Part shown: positions 22,468 to 34,140 of the stretch, piece after piece
Layout of the letters: the number at the start of each line of letters is the position of its first letter
How positions within the stretch are numbered: the stretch's first letter is position 1
Made by a program: the position numbers and the translations under genes
From: Porites lobata
Taxonomy: Eukaryota > Cnidaria > Anthozoa > Scleractinia > Poritidae
Length of the DNA: 64,000 nucleotides
Assembly: GCA_942486035.1 (NCBI GenBank)
Contig: CALNXK010000003.1
Coordinates: 2,246,001 to 2,310,000 of the forward strand
Reading direction: 5' to 3'
Notes under the pieces: model-generated
Database searches by the model: none
What the model was told of the DNA's origin: nothing
The model's input: only the letters and a program-made list of their open reading frames with translations

Positions 22468-22501
<34 letters not shown>

Positions 22502-22508
22502 ATCATGC
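22351..22508. repeat. Hairpin element (GCGAAGCG-loop family)
   Basis: The left arm GATATTTGGCATAAATACCACG pairs with the right arm CGTGGTATTTATGCC-type complement (plus strand GAGTGGTATTTATGCCAAAT). The loop AGCCGTTAGGCGACTCGG is itself complementary. Confidence 0.7.
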
Positions 22509-22867
22509 TATTATTTGTTTATACTACTACCCGCAAACGGTTTTGTAATTTTCACAGGTAGGTATTTCAAATTAAGCTGAAATACCACTGCTCTAAGCCA
22601 ATCAAATTGCAGAAAATTCTCATGTAGTAGTATAATGAGCTTAAATTACATTTCCAAAGCCATTCGTGTCCAATGTAATACACACGGGTTCAATACACAC
22701 ATGTTCAATAGCCAGTGAAGTCATTACGTTGCTAGGAAAATTTCGACGTCAATAATTATTACACAAATGATAATAATTTTCATCTTTACCTAATACAGCT
22801 GTGGCGACCGTTAAGACCGCTGCGATCTCTTTGTTACCGACGACATAGTTAATGATCAAACCTGAGA

Positions 22868-23276
22868 CAAGGGCACCCATGCAACGACGATTTCCTCCTA
22901 AATACGTTGAAAAACTTCTCAGGCTATCCAGAGTACGTAGTTCTAGATTTCTAGAATTAGAAATACATTCTAAGTGGCGCTATAAAATTTGTATCTGTTC
23001 AGTCATCCCAGGGGACTTTGTGTCTTTTCGAAATTTCCAAGGCTTCATTATCATTTTCCCGGAAATTTTAGATGCTATTTATCGCTTTACGAAAGTGATA
23101 ATTTTTCTGTTGAAATGTGAAAGAAGCTTCAGAAAATCGTAGGGAATTTATTAGATAAGTTTCGAAAATTGTACATGAATGGAACGGTCATCTAGAAGCA
23201 AGCAATAGGAAATTCTAGGCAATCTCCGAACAGATATTTTACATAAATAGTCGTTGGGTGCCCCTGCTGAGAGGTT
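22868..23276. mobile_element. hAT-type MITE, about 409 bp
   Basis: The ends CAAGGGCACCCATGCAACGA and TCGTTGGGTGCCCCTG are inverted and match the 17155 element at the tips. A partial CTGAGA duplication flanks it. The interior closely matches the reverse-orientation copy at about 60500-60932 (shared GTACATGAATGGAACGGTCA-like block). Confidence 0.75.
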
Positions 23277-23321
23277 CATAGTTTCTAAAAAATGGGGGCC
23301 AGCCACCTTAACAATTTTTAC

Positions 23322-23584
23322 CTGAATCGAAAATAAACGTTGAACGTTGTTATCCATGAAGGGTCCAAAATGACCTTTCTCAAGACAACCAGAGCCCTTG
23401 AATTTTTGGACGAGGTCCTTAAACTGATAAGGTCTTCTGTATCTTTATGGGCTTTGTTTGGCAGGCTAAGACCACGCGCAGGGATGTTTTCCCCACACAC
23501 AGAATCCAACATCTCTTGCAAAGTCGAAGCGTCCTTGCAAAATAAAATGCCATTACTAAAGTTCAGTTGTAAGCTTCGGTTTCT
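23322..23584 (-). CDS. Unrecognised gene, penultimate exon
   Basis: The acceptor TTTCTAACGCAG and the donor CGATTCAG|GTAAAA bound 263 bp encoding 87 residues plus two bases. The product is mixed polar sequence, for example NFSNGILFCKDASTLQEML and VLRKVILDPSWITTFNV. Its exit phase 2 matches the 1-nt entry of the exon at 22147. It enters in phase 0, so earlier exons should exist to the right; one weak candidate is 26916-27063. The intervening intron hosts a hairpin element and a hAT-type MITE. Confidence 0.6.
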
Positions 23585-23659
23585 CTGCGTTAGAAATAAA
23601 ACTAACAAGGAACAACTTATATTAGTATACATGGTATCTACCATCCATTTACTTTAAAT

Positions 23660-24160
23660 GCAAACTAGCCATCGAGCCAGTTTGACACTTTAAAATGTGG
23701 ACGTTTGAGTAAAGAAGATGAACTGGCACGGATATGGGAAACATCAACAGAAATTGTTACGAGAGATCTGGAAACAAGCATAAATTATTTTTACTTATTA
23801 TTCATTCAGAATATTTCACCGTTTCTAATTGGCCTTAATTCACCGGCTAATCCTTCATAACTGGCGCTGACGATGATATATTTCCAATACAGAATCATTG
23901 ACGTCACGCAAATCAAAGGCTAGGCAGGCCTAGCTGTTTTGGTATTAGTGCAAACCTCGAGGAAATGGACGGTAAAATAATCTCGTTTAGTTTACACACT
24001 GTGGTGAACTTTGCTCGCGCTGTGATTGGTCGTTGCCCATGATCGATGAGAACAGATAAAAGATACACGGATGACGTCACGGGAAACTCGTTTTTCCAAC
24101 ATGGCGCGTGGGTTTGAAAATGTTTGCGAGATCACTTCAAAAAGTTTAGAAGGAGCTGTT
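23660..24160. other. No gene recognised
   Basis: AT-rich intergenic sequence with no supported feature. Confidence 0.4.
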
Positions 24161-24162
24161 TA

Positions 24163-24670
24163 TATAGAGGATATTACATGGTGGCGCGAAGATATGAATT
24201 TTATTTTCGAGTGGCAAAACAATATTTTACGAACGAGCGCAGCGAGTGAGTAAAATATTGTTTTTGCCACGAGAAAATAAAATTCATATCTTCAAGCTGC
24301 CGTGTAATGTTCTTTTGATTATAAAGACAAAAAGACATCAATAAAATAATAGATTTTTATCCGCCAAAAAGTAATTTTCACGGCTCAAATTTACAGTACA
24401 GCGATATAAGACACTGTTTACAATAATCTTGAGAAATAACACTGAGCTGAATAGGGCTCAACAATGATAAAATATAAGCAAAGCTTTGAAAAATGTATAA
24501 TTAAAATTCAAACGACGCAAGACTCCAACAAATTTTGGAGGAAAATTACCGAAATTACGTCATCGATAAACTCACGTGTGAGATTATGGAAAATAAACCA
24601 CTCGGGTCCCGGATGTAGTTTTTATGAATTTTACGAGTGGTATATTTTCCAGTAAAACACTCGTGTCGAT
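24163..24670. mobile_element. Long hairpin element, copy 1
   Basis: GAAGATATGAATTTTATTTT and AAAATAAAATTCATATCTTC form a stem around a GAACGAGCGCAGCGAGTGAG loop. The right part has CCACTCGGGTCCCGGATG and a CGAGTGGTATATTTTCCAGT block. The same layout recurs at 48425-48760. Confidence 0.75.
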
Positions 24671-25170
24671 ATAATAAAAAGTAAGAAAAACGGAGAAACG
24701 GGGACAAAAAGTCATAGTTCATGTTGTATTGAAATGGCCTGAACTGGAAGGAATCTTCTCAACAGTTACCATTGGCTGTCATCGCTACGAGACACTCGCG
24801 GTTTTAAAAATGAAGATCAGTACCACTTCTTTGTCCTTAATACATTTTGACGTCAAAGGTTGTTTATTACTAAACAAACGCACGGCTACATCGAATCTGG
24901 TCGTTAGATAATTCCTGAGGTGATTATAGAGTTGAGCGCGCACTGGTTGGTCTAAATTTGTGTCACTTGTCGCTATTATTAAGTATTCTAAATGATTTTA
25001 AATGAAAAGGAAATTCAGTTTTCTCGGCTGGCAATTTACTTTATTCATTTGCCTCGTCAGGCAAGTAAATGGTCAACAGATTGGAAAACCAGTGAACTAC
25101 GTTGGAAAGGTTATCTACAGAAAACGATTCTGCATCAGGAATAAGTCGACGTCGGGGGGCACCTTAAGGA

Positions 25171-25573
25171 AAAAATTAGGGCCATTTATACGAGGAAAAA
25201 TAAGACGTAAACTGTACCATTGATACGAGCATGTCTTAACTAAGACGAAAAAAGCGGTATATAAAATGGTTCGCGTCTCATTTCTGTCCTGGACTCAATT
25301 TCATGTGAATGTTGCCCGTAGCAAATTTTCAAACTCTCTTGATATTTTGCCGAAAGCCTTTCTCTTTTAAACACCTCCTAATCCATTAAACGCCCCCGCT
25401 TGGACCCCTAAAATTGAATAGACGCCAAGGGCGTTTATTAGGTCAGTTACGGTATACGAAGTTCTTCTCGTCTTGGTTCGTCTTAGCTAAGACGCGTTGA
25501 AATATGTCATTTACACCGGAAAATTGTTTGCGTCATATTTAAGACAAGTCTTATGTCAAACGTATAAATGGCC
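25171..25573. mobile_element. MITE, TIR GGGCCATTTATACG
   Basis: GGGCCATTTATACGAGG and CGTATAAATGGCCC bound about 400 bp with inner TAAGACG/CGTCTTA words. A decayed relative is at about 47540-47690. A segment of another repeat (GGACCCCTAAAATTGAATAG...) sits in the middle. Confidence 0.7.
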
Positions 25574-25794
25574 CTTTTATTGTCCTCTCGTGACAAGATT
25601 TCACCGACTGTGTCCGTACTCCACAACTGAACTGGCTGGTACTGATTGAACAACAGCGCTTTCCCTCGATTTCTTATTAAAACGTTCTCTACCCTCATAA
25701 ATACTTTCTGAAATACTTAACTTACACCGACATTACAAATCATTTCAAGCCCAACCAATCAGATTCCTGGGCCATTGTCTTCAGCGCCCCCAGG

Positions 25795-26030
25795 GGGACC
25801 TTATTTCTAAATACGCTCTGTACCACCCGACACATGCTAAACCAAGACCTGATGGACAGAAAATTCTATTCCACGAATATGCTGCAAAGCTAATCAATCC
25901 AGAATATTCCCATTCCTTACAAAATTCGTACTTTGGCACAGGACCGCAAAGCCTGGAGGCGCATGGAAGTCGACTGTTGGCACCATTGGGAACCCCCATG
26001 TGCGCCTCAGCCGAGCAGAGCGAAAAATGA
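25795..26030 (+). pseudogene. LINE ORF2 C-terminal fragment
   Basis: Plus-strand frames read KPRPDGQKILFHEY and then, after a frameshift, LAQDRKAWRRMEVDCWHHWE followed by a stop. The LAQDRxAWR box preceded by a GRPxxxF-like stretch is the usual extreme C-terminus of many non-LTR retrotransposon polyproteins. It is heavily degraded. Confidence 0.5.
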
Positions 26031-26737
26031 ATAACTTAGCGTTACAGTAAAGATTTTCCCGTCGCCTCGCGTCCGACTACCACCCCATCCATCAACACAA
26101 CGAATATCAAAGCACGAGGTCGCAGATTCAAGTCTACGAGTGCTAAGAAACTACATAAATCGTCCTAAGCTCGCCTTCTAGAAAGGAAATTGAAATGAGA
26201 TTGAGATTGAGACCATTTCCTGTCCTTTCTCAGTAGAGCGTGTGTTCAGAAGAAATTATAGTTTCTTAGCACTCAAAAAATCACAATTTTTCTTTTTTTT
26301 TTTTACTCTGCTTCATGCGAAGGCTCCGCAGCTTACCCACAATAAACGAAACAAATTCAAGAATACGCAAAAATATAGATTGCTCGATGGATGTCATCTG
26401 CTTTTTGAGGAGTGCAGTAGTATAAGCAAGTAAGAACCTGCGTTTTTTGACCTAAACAGGTTCTTACATAAATGGTAATTAGCACAAATTCAGGCTATTT
26501 AAGTTCTTAAATACGTTCTTATTTTCTGAAGGAAAAAATGCAATTGTAGCTAAGATATCAGTGGTATTTTGCTTGTTCCTTATAAACAATCTGCATACCA
26601 AAACATGGCAGTTGGAGTTATTGCTCCCGCAGGGATTTCGCCCAGAAGGCGAAATCCCGAGGAGACACTCTAGTAACTCGCGCGTATATTAAGGAAAGGA
26701 CTTACAGTTGAAATATACAGTCATACAGTCAATATAG
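26031..26737. other. No gene recognised; small palindrome
   Basis: There is nothing coding. GGGATTTCGCC/GGCGAAATCCC at about 26632-26660 forms a perfect short hairpin with a CAGAA loop. A poly-T tract lies near 26285. Confidence 0.5.
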
Positions 26738-26740
26738 AGC

Positions 26741-26913
26741 GTTTTCACATGACGTCACGGCGGCCATATTGCTGTTCCAAAACAATGAAACGGCGGCCAT
26801 GTTGGTGTAGCCAGAAAATCCTCGGGGAGTTGAACTCTTTTCTCATGTAAATGTTTTCTTTTGTTCCAATAAATTAGCATAGATGCTGGCCACGTGAGTG
26901 AAAACGCTGTATA
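26741..26913. mobile_element. Short MITE, TIR AGCGTTTTCAC
   Basis: AGCGTTTTCACATGACGTCA and CACGTGAGTGAAAACGCT are inverted ends. The interior has two CGGCGGCCAT words and a TGTTCCAATAAATTAGCATA stretch. Confidence 0.75.
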
Positions 26914-26915
26914 GA

Positions 26916-27063
26916 AAAAATCTCGATTCGCTTGAACAGGGGCTGCGAGGAATCGGTAGGTAATGATGACTTTTCCATTGTTTGCGCCCGCAAGTACGAA
27001 ATGGTTAGGATGACGTAAAGACAGAACATCCCCAATGGACAGCTTAGGTAGATTTTGTGACAT
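26916..27063 (-). CDS. Possible first coding exon, unrecognised
   Basis: An ATG-started frame on the minus strand encodes SLRHPNHFVLAGANNGK and a following ITYRFLA. It runs into the MITE at 26913 without an obvious donor. The HPxxFVLAGxxxxGK stretch loosely resembles a decayed P-loop. It could be an upstream exon of the 21.2-23.6 kb gene or a repeat fragment. Low support. Confidence 0.2.
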
Positions 27064-28040
27064 TTATTGTGCAGTCATACTTCGACACTCTTTTGCGTTA
27101 CGTGTTATCAGTGACATTCTGTGGAGCAGTTGTTTCAGTGAAAGCTATGGACCAAACTTTTAACGACACTCTTTAAGCGCAGAAGAAGTTATAAGGTGCG
27201 TATAACTGTGTATATATAAACACTTGGAAAGTTTGCCAGACACGAGTTCTCAAATCTTTCAATGCAAACCTTGCCAGACACTCTTTCTCTCTCTTTGACC
27301 GGAATAAGACTCAGCAAGACGAGTGATCAACGGCTGGCTTCTCACTAGCAGAACGATGGACGATTACAGAAATTCTCCGACAATCAAATTCTGTGCTGAC
27401 TTATTCCCTGCTCACAGATGTCCTTCCGCTATAACGTTTAAAATAAGACTAGAATGCGCGAGCGTGAATCAGATCAGATTGATCAAACGTCCTTTTCATT
27501 TCTAAGGCTTACTTTCCGGCAAATAAAATGAGCTGAATGTGAAAAGTGAAAGAGAAACAGTGAAAAATTGAACTTTTAATTAAATCTTTTCTTATGGTTT
27601 AGAATAAACTATTCTCGAAACTGAGAATGTTTTGACCAAAGCTGTGTAAATCAGTCGACCTGAAACTGTGCATGGAACCTTGCGTTTCCTGTATTTATCT
27701 CACCTATTGTATGGAATATATGTGAAAATCTTCCTTATGAATCGGTATCTTTTAAAGAGCTACACAACGAGCAAGAATGCTATTGACCGACAATATACAG
27801 AGCCGGGGCAGCTGTAGTGTCAACTATTACTAGTATATATAAGGCACCTTCTCCAAAGAGGATTCTGAATGTTGACTTATCAGTTCTTAGTAGAGAGTTT
27901 AAGCTCCACGTATACGGCGAGCGGCAAACGCCCGATTCAAGTTGAGAATTTCTCAAAATAGAAAATGAGCAGATAGAAACGGTTCAAAACAATTCGTACG
28001 GATAAAAAGTTGCTCGAAACTACTAAGTTATGTGTAGAAA
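27064..28040. other. No gene recognised
   Basis: There are no supported features. Short frames lack splice context and family signatures. Confidence 0.4.
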
Positions 28041-28409
28041 TAGGGAGTTTAAGATACTACGAAGGCGACGGCGGCAAAACGTCGCTTAAAAAGTAACTTC
28101 GCGATCTATGAAACTTTAGCGCGATTATCCCAACTCGGTCACTATGTTTTATGTAGGCGAACTCTCCTAGAGTTGAATTCTTTAGAAAAATATCCAAGTT
28201 TAAGAAGAGTAAGAGAGATTCGTCGTCGTTTGTTGAAGTTGTCGATAAAACGTGAAATTAGGCAATTCACGTCGTACCCTCGTGCAGTAACGGCAAAGAA
28301 ATGTACAAAAAAGCGTGATGTCTGTGCAGAGTTGTTGTTTTGCTAATCTTAACCAATTTCTTTTTGACGTTCTCGTTGCCGTCGCCGTAGTGGCATCTTA
28401 AACTCCCTA
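28041..28409. mobile_element. MITE, 369 bp, TIR TAGGGAGTTTAAGAT
   Basis: TAGGGAGTTTAAGATACTAC and the complement TGGCATCTTAAACTCCCTA bound it, with GGCGACGGCGGCAAAACGTC inside the left end and GACGTTCTCGTTGCCGTCGCC inside the right. It is almost the same length as the 7331 copy. Confidence 0.85.
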
Positions 28410-29255
28410 ATAATGAACAGTAAACGAAAAGTAAAGGGGAAAACTTGGTCACGTGACACAAAAAAAATCGCGTTTGCCGTTTGACGTAAACGTGAGGCTT
28501 AACCTTTCTATTTACTTAAGTGTACGTGTACAGACGTTCTTTTAATAGACTTTAGAAAATAAGACTCTGTTTCAAAATTTTAGGCTAAACAGGTTCTCGC
28601 AAAACACCTGTTCGTATTCTGAAACAGTGCCCAGAAACAGGCTGTTTCGAAGAAAGTCTACGAGGAGGTAGGGAAATTGTAAATCATTCATCGGCGCATA
28701 TACATCCAGTAATAAGAAATTTAAGCGTTGAAAATTGCACACAAATTTCTAGGCTAACAGCAAACTGAGCTTTCTTTTCGTCAAAGCTAAACTTCTTCAG
28801 TGCGTGAGATCACTGCCCAAGTGCACTGATCTCAGGAGATTGTTCCAGAGTAATAATGATATGAAGTATTATGCAGATGTGGGAGGCTGTTAGTATTATC
28901 ACCGAAGCCGATAACATTCTCTCCGATTTGCATAATTCTTCACATCAAGCGAAAGCCGAATTCTATGATTTTTTAAATATTTATTCAAAATATTGGTAAG
29001 TGCATGTACCATCGATTGTTTTGTTGTTAATTAACGTACAAAAACACCCTGCTTTCTAGCGGTTAGTTTATTTTGACTTTTTCAGTTGGAAATTAAATTT
29101 CGAAATTCTTGATCATTAAGCCCCGCGAAAATAAGTAACAGTAAGGTAGTTCTTACCAACATTTGTCGTGTAGTCTCTCCTTGGTCTCCTTCAAACTGTT
29201 TAACAATAAAAGGTATCCATTCCCTTAAACCGGAACATCCCTCCATCGTGGCAGC
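28410..29255. other. No gene recognised
   Basis: A short inverted word pair AACAGGTTCTCGC/GTGCCCAGAAACAGGCTGTTTC lies near 28570-28650; otherwise there is nothing supportable. Confidence 0.4.
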
Positions 29256-29261
29256 CTTTGA

Positions 29262-29720
29262 CCAAAATAAAATAATAATAATAATAATAATAACAATAAT
29301 AATAATAATAAGAAGAAGAAGAAGAAGAAGAAAAAGAAGAAGAATTTTATTCAACTTTAAAAATATGTACATAATTTACAGAAGTATTCGAACTAAGCAT
29401 TAAGCACTACATAACATTAAGAATTATATAAATCATAAAAAATACAATCACTGTGTCAATAACGATTTCCTAAATACATTCCTTGTGGATCAATAACTCT
29501 TGCAGGCGGTCCAGAGTTTTAACTTAAGTCAATACAAAGGAGAATCCGTCTCTGATATTAAAAAGAAACAAGACGCTACGGAGCGTACACTTCGGCGTCG
29601 TGGTTGTGAAACTGATTAATTGTAAATGCGGAGGAAATAGTAAGAAATGAAATATGGTAAGAGTAAGGTGTAAATTTGTGAAATTATGCAATTTTCCAGG
29701 ATATTCTGAAAAGAGCAACG
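29262..29720 (-). mobile_element. LINE 3' end with TTATTA/TTCTTC tail
   Basis: On the minus strand GTTGAATAAAATTC is followed by TTCTTC and TTATTATT tracts, the typical microsatellite end of a LINE. The body towards 29720 has no intact frame. Confidence 0.45.
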
Positions 29721-30128
29721 TCCAAGAGGCCTACTCGCCAAAAACTAGCATTTCGGGGCAAATTGTCTCTGAGATATTAGCCCCTCTGATGACTCCATAC
29801 AAATCCTTTCTCATTTGACTTGCTTCTAAACGTTTAGACCTAAGTCAAATATGAGGTTACTGGCGGTGAATAACAAGTCTAACAAAAGAAACAGTGAAAA
29901 TGAATTTTCTATTTTTCTTGCATCAGGCTTCAAAAACAGCACAGCAGTCTCATGTACTGATTAAAGATATGTAAGGCATGGGTAAGGAGTCAATTACGTT
30001 GAGCATGCAATTGGCTAAAACAGATCAATGTTACGAGTTCGAATGTTTTGAGGATAATTATTCACTGACGATCAGCACGCAGGGATGTCGGATTAACACA
30101 AGGAAGTTTAATGCCAAAGGAACATAGT

Positions 30129-31047
30129 CTTTACGGAGCTTTAAAACACAGCATCCGACAAAACAAACTTGACTTGAACTTAACAGCCTCTGCCAATAAT
30201 AACAAACTCTCACTTGAACTTCAGATATCTTACCATGGGCTTCGCCAACTTGTAAACACAGAATCTGAAAATCGAACTTCGTCACACTTGACTAAACACA
30301 GCACTCCAGACTCGTGGGAAAACACTTAGCTCGTCAAAAGAACTCGCTTGGAACTTGTATACCGTTTGACATAAGGTTCTAGAATATACTAAACAGGCGA
30401 ATAGCAGTAGCTTTTAGACATAATATTTTATGATTTCAGTAACTCATGCAAATCTGCTGACTCATGCTGAAATGTAAAAATGCCCTAATTAATAATTCAT
30501 GAATAATCCAAAAACGTAGAGAACGTTCGAGAAAGTCACGCAACGCATGAAAGCAATTTTACTAAGTAACACTCAACAAGGACAAAACGTCTTTGTGCAG
30601 CATTTTGTAACTTTAAATTCATCATAAAACAGTTCGAAAGGAGCGCTCACTCGTGAAATGTTTTTCAACACTCGAAGAGAAATTTCGTGTCTCTGCGCGG
30701 CCATGTAATATCCTCTATTTATTCCTCGAGTAAATTAAAGACTAAACTCGAAGTGATCTCAAGATATCACGAAGTAGTCCGGTCTCATTTCGTGAAATAG
30801 CCGAAACAAGCCGAAAAGTCACGAACTTGCGCGCCCAATCTTGTCCCGAAACTAGAGCATAATTTCATAGCTATTTTTCATGTCACGAACTACCTTTTCA
30901 AGTTCTGTGTTTACAAGTTGGCGGAAGCGGTAAGATATCTGAAGTTCAAGTGAGAGTTTGTTATTATTGGCAGAGGCTGTTTAGTTTTACTTAAGTTCGT
31001 GTCAAGTTTGTGTTGGCGGATGCTGTGTTTTAAAGTTCTGTAAAGAG
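30129..31047. mobile_element. Long-arm inverted repeat element, about 0.92 kb
   Basis: Arms of about 135 bp (30129-30262 and 30908-31047) are complementary; for example CTCTGCCAATAATAACAAAC on the left and GTTTGTTATTATTGGCAGAG on the right. The spacer of about 640 bp has no coding signal. Confidence 0.8.
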
Positions 31048-31391
31048 CGCAATCGGCTAATCCCTCAACTTAGAGTCTCCCCTGATCTGACGGGTGACAC
31101 AGGTGAGTCGGTTCAAACCCCGGGAAAGCCCAAATAATAATTCTTTCTTCCTCGAATAAGTTAAGGAATAAATCAAAGAAATCGAAGTGATCTCGAGATA
31201 TCTCGAACTAATTCGGCTCTCACTTCGTCAAATAGCCAAACAAACCGAAAACCTACAGACCTTGCGTGTCCAATCTTGTCCCAAATTTGTCAACTTTGAT
31301 ACATTCCTGAGCGTCGCGAATCCTTTACTTCGCGCTCCGCCGAAGTAACAAGTTAAAAAGAATAAAAACTCGTATTCCTAAATTCCTAACT

Positions 31392-33510
31392 CTAATTCAC
31401 GCAGGCTCTAAAATTTAGAGATCTGTATGGTAGATCTAAGTCGGCGAAGTCTAGCAGTCGTCTTCTGGATCTTGAGCCTGCCAAGCATAGTATCGCAGAG
31501 CGTACGATGGCGAAAGATACTTTAGCTCTTATCCAGGAAATTGCGCTTGAGTAACTTTCTCCCTTCTTATTTGCGATCATCTCCGGAAGTCTGCTGTGGT
31601 ACTTAACACACTCATCCGCCATTCCACCTGTGGTCGTGAAAACTAGGGGAGTGTACCTTCCCTGTTCGATCTCCATTACTCTTTCTGCATGCTAAAGGAT
31701 GTCATTCCAGTGGTTCTGTTGGTGAATATGCATCTCATTAAGGGGACTTAGATCATTTTTCCATGTGACCTGGCTGGGTACAGGGCAATTCCGATGGTCC
31801 ATCGGTACCAATGGTAGGATTGGTACCAATAGAAAATGATGTCATTCCAATGGTTCTATCGGTGAATATGCACCATTGGAATGACATTCTTTTCTAAGAA
31901 AATAATCTAAGTCCCCTTAATGAAATGCATATTCACCAACAGAACCATTGGAATGACATCATTTTCTATTGGTACCAATCCCACCATTGTTACCAATCGA
32001 CCATCGGAATTGCCCAGTACCCAGCCAGGCCACATGAGAAAATAATCTAAGTCCCCTTAATGAAATGCATATTCACCAACAGAACCATTGGAATGACATC
32101 ATTTTCTATTGGTACCACTCCTACCATTGGTACGAATGGACATCCTTCTTATCACCACTAACACCAATGGAGTCTATTTGTGAGTATTGGACAACCCTAA
32201 ACAGGCATCAGGGGCTTTGTTAGCGCCATGATTTAATATCTCCCCAGTGACCTCCTGAAGGACCGGCTCTACTTCCACATCATTACAGACCATCCTTAGC
32301 ACCTCTGCTTCCAAGTCGCGCAGTTCGTTATGGCGCTGGATAATGAATCCGCCGCGCTGACATACCATTGCGTGATCTACGCTAAATTGAACACCTGATG
32401 TGCAGATCATGGGCGTGTCCGTTATTTCCCAGTCGTACCGTAACTTGATTGCATCTCTAAATTCCTTCTTATTCAGATTGTAATCCAGCTCTTTGAGGCG
32501 AATCAAGGTCAGCCAATTTGATGATCCCTTCTCTGTAGCTTACTCAACAGTTCGCTTAGCTTTTGTCGGCAGGGAGTTCTTCACCTGCTCCAGCCTCTCA
32601 CTTAGACAGTCGTCTTTTCGTTTTCGTTTGCTCAGTTGCAGTGTTCGAATTTCGGAGGCATCTGGATGGTGGTGCTCTTGCTCAACAATTCGCCTCACGA
32701 GCGAATTAGTAACTTTTATTGAAGCCTCGTATTCAGAAGATGAGGTCACTACGGGATCTGTAAATCCAAGGCCTCCCATGCGCACAGGGAGAGCAAGGAG
32801 GTCGCGCTCTACTTTAGTGACTGTATGGTCAGTGACAGCTGGTATGAGAACCTCATTAACTCGCGCGCTCGAGTGGCTCAAGTAATTCTGAAATATCCGG
32901 TAATGTTCTTAGGAAATATGTCCAACGGTGCCGCAGACCAAAAGTGAAGGCTGCATAGCTGGCTTGAGGCAGTGATATGGCGAAATCTGCGAGTTTAGTA
33001 ACTTCATTGACCCATTCGTCTACATTCTCCCCAACATATTCTTCAAGGAACAATCTAGATCCTAGAGCCACGCCTAAGTGCTCGTGGCCCTCTATGGCGA
33101 CGTTAATAGCAGTGTCTCTAAACACCTCCCTGGCAGCCTGTTCTCGTTCCGGTTTGATGGTCAACCAACATTTCTTGGTATTAGGGAAGTAACCAAAAGG
33201 AGAGACCATCCCACCATTTCCTGACGTCTTGCAGGGAACCACTTCTGGTTGCGTCATCAGCAAACCAACACTGTTTTACTGCGCTTGAATGGTGCAGTCG
33301 CGTTATAAGTGGTTGAAAACTTATGGCGTATAGACTCCTGAACAGAGGGTCACCCTGTGTGGTGCCCTCTGCTGGTATTAGCTCTTCACCGCCTGGGGCT
33401 GACCCAATACGGGAATGTAAAAATACAGTGTTTGCATCGGAGTTGAGAAAAACGGCGTTTTGTGAAGTTAAGGTGGCCATAAGTGGAGCTTTCTGCTTAC
33501 GAGAGTGTCC
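31392..33510 (-). pseudogene. Degenerate RT element with C-terminal nuclease-like domain
   Basis: Minus-strand pieces run in order. 33531-33181 carries EGTTQGDPLFRSLYAISFQP and WFADDAT, the RT catalytic FADD box. 33263-32856 carries NTKKCWLTIKPE and FGLRHRWTYFLRTLP. 32881-32540 carries RMGGLGFTDPV. 32506-32174 carries SGVQFSVDHAMVCQRGGFI. 31676-31392 carries GRYTPLVFTTTGGMADECV and ISWIRAKVSFAIVRSAI. The last two pieces are split by a palindromic MITE. This order is one I know from abundant cnidarian reverse transcriptases whose tail resembles a restriction-like nuclease. Frame changes between pieces and the missing 5' half make it inactive. Confidence 0.75.
31695..32147. mobile_element. Multi-palindromic MITE inside the RT element
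   Basis: The ends AAAGGATGTC and GACATCCTT are inverted. Inside, GTCCCCTTAATGAAATGCAT and the following AACAGAACCATTGGAATGAC block occur twice in tandem (period 140, at 31911 and 32051) and once inverted near 31713. GGTACCAAT words are scattered in both orientations. It could fold into several alternative hairpins. Confidence 0.8.
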
Positions 33511-33514
33511 GTTA

Positions 33515-33663
33515 CATAGACCATAATGCACCTCGTTTACACGCCAAAATTTTGAATAACCTTTGTTTTTTATTTCTCCTGGGTATTACAGTCGTCCCAA
33601 GAGAAATCAAAGACAATGGTTATGCAAAATTTTGAGGGCAAACAAGGCGCATTATGGTCTATG
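33515..33663. mobile_element. Short MITE, 149 bp
   Basis: CATAGACCATAATGCACCTC and GGCGCATTATGGTCTATG are inverted ends, with CAAAATTTTG words inside both. It lies at the upstream edge of the RT pseudogene and truncates it. Confidence 0.85.
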
Positions 33664-33779
33664 TGAAAATAGTGAATTATACATTTTTTACGCAAATGTA
33701 ATGTGCGTTTGAACACGTCATAGAAAACAAACAATTTGTGATAAAGTGATAAAAAGGTCACCGTGGATACTTTGAGGGG

Positions 33780-34140
33780 TGTCTCAAATGCAAGTGGTGT
33801 GGCGCGTTTCGGTTAAACTGCAAGTGTCGGGGTTTTGCTATTTTCAGTTGCAATAAAAAGTTACAGAACAATTTGGACATTCAGCCAAAACAACAGTTGG
33901 ATGCTCGTACATTGGGAGGAGCGCTGCTTGATGACACACAGAACGGCTGTGTGGGAGTCTACTACAACACTGACCCTAAGCCGGAAACCTCAAATTACCG
34001 GGTCCTCAGACCATTTCGACGACCGGTCAAAAGAAACCCTCTTTGGCCTGGTCAGCACATGAGAAGCTCGATTTGGGTGCAAACGCAGGGTAGGACGCCT
34101 CATTCAGGGAATAATATGTATGGAGATTAAGTCTAGAGTC
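33780..34140 (+). other. Short open frame of unknown origin
   Basis: A frame at about 33873-34130 (QPKQQLDARTLGGALLDDTQ...) follows a TTTTGCTATTTTCAG acceptor-like site. I do not recognise the family, and no partner exon was found. It may be a fragment of a mobile element ORF. Confidence 0.2.

Noticed and set aside
31085..31135. Another tRNA-like B-box (GGTTCAAACC)
   Set aside because: No A-box or cloverleaf is visible; it could be chance or a very eroded SINE.
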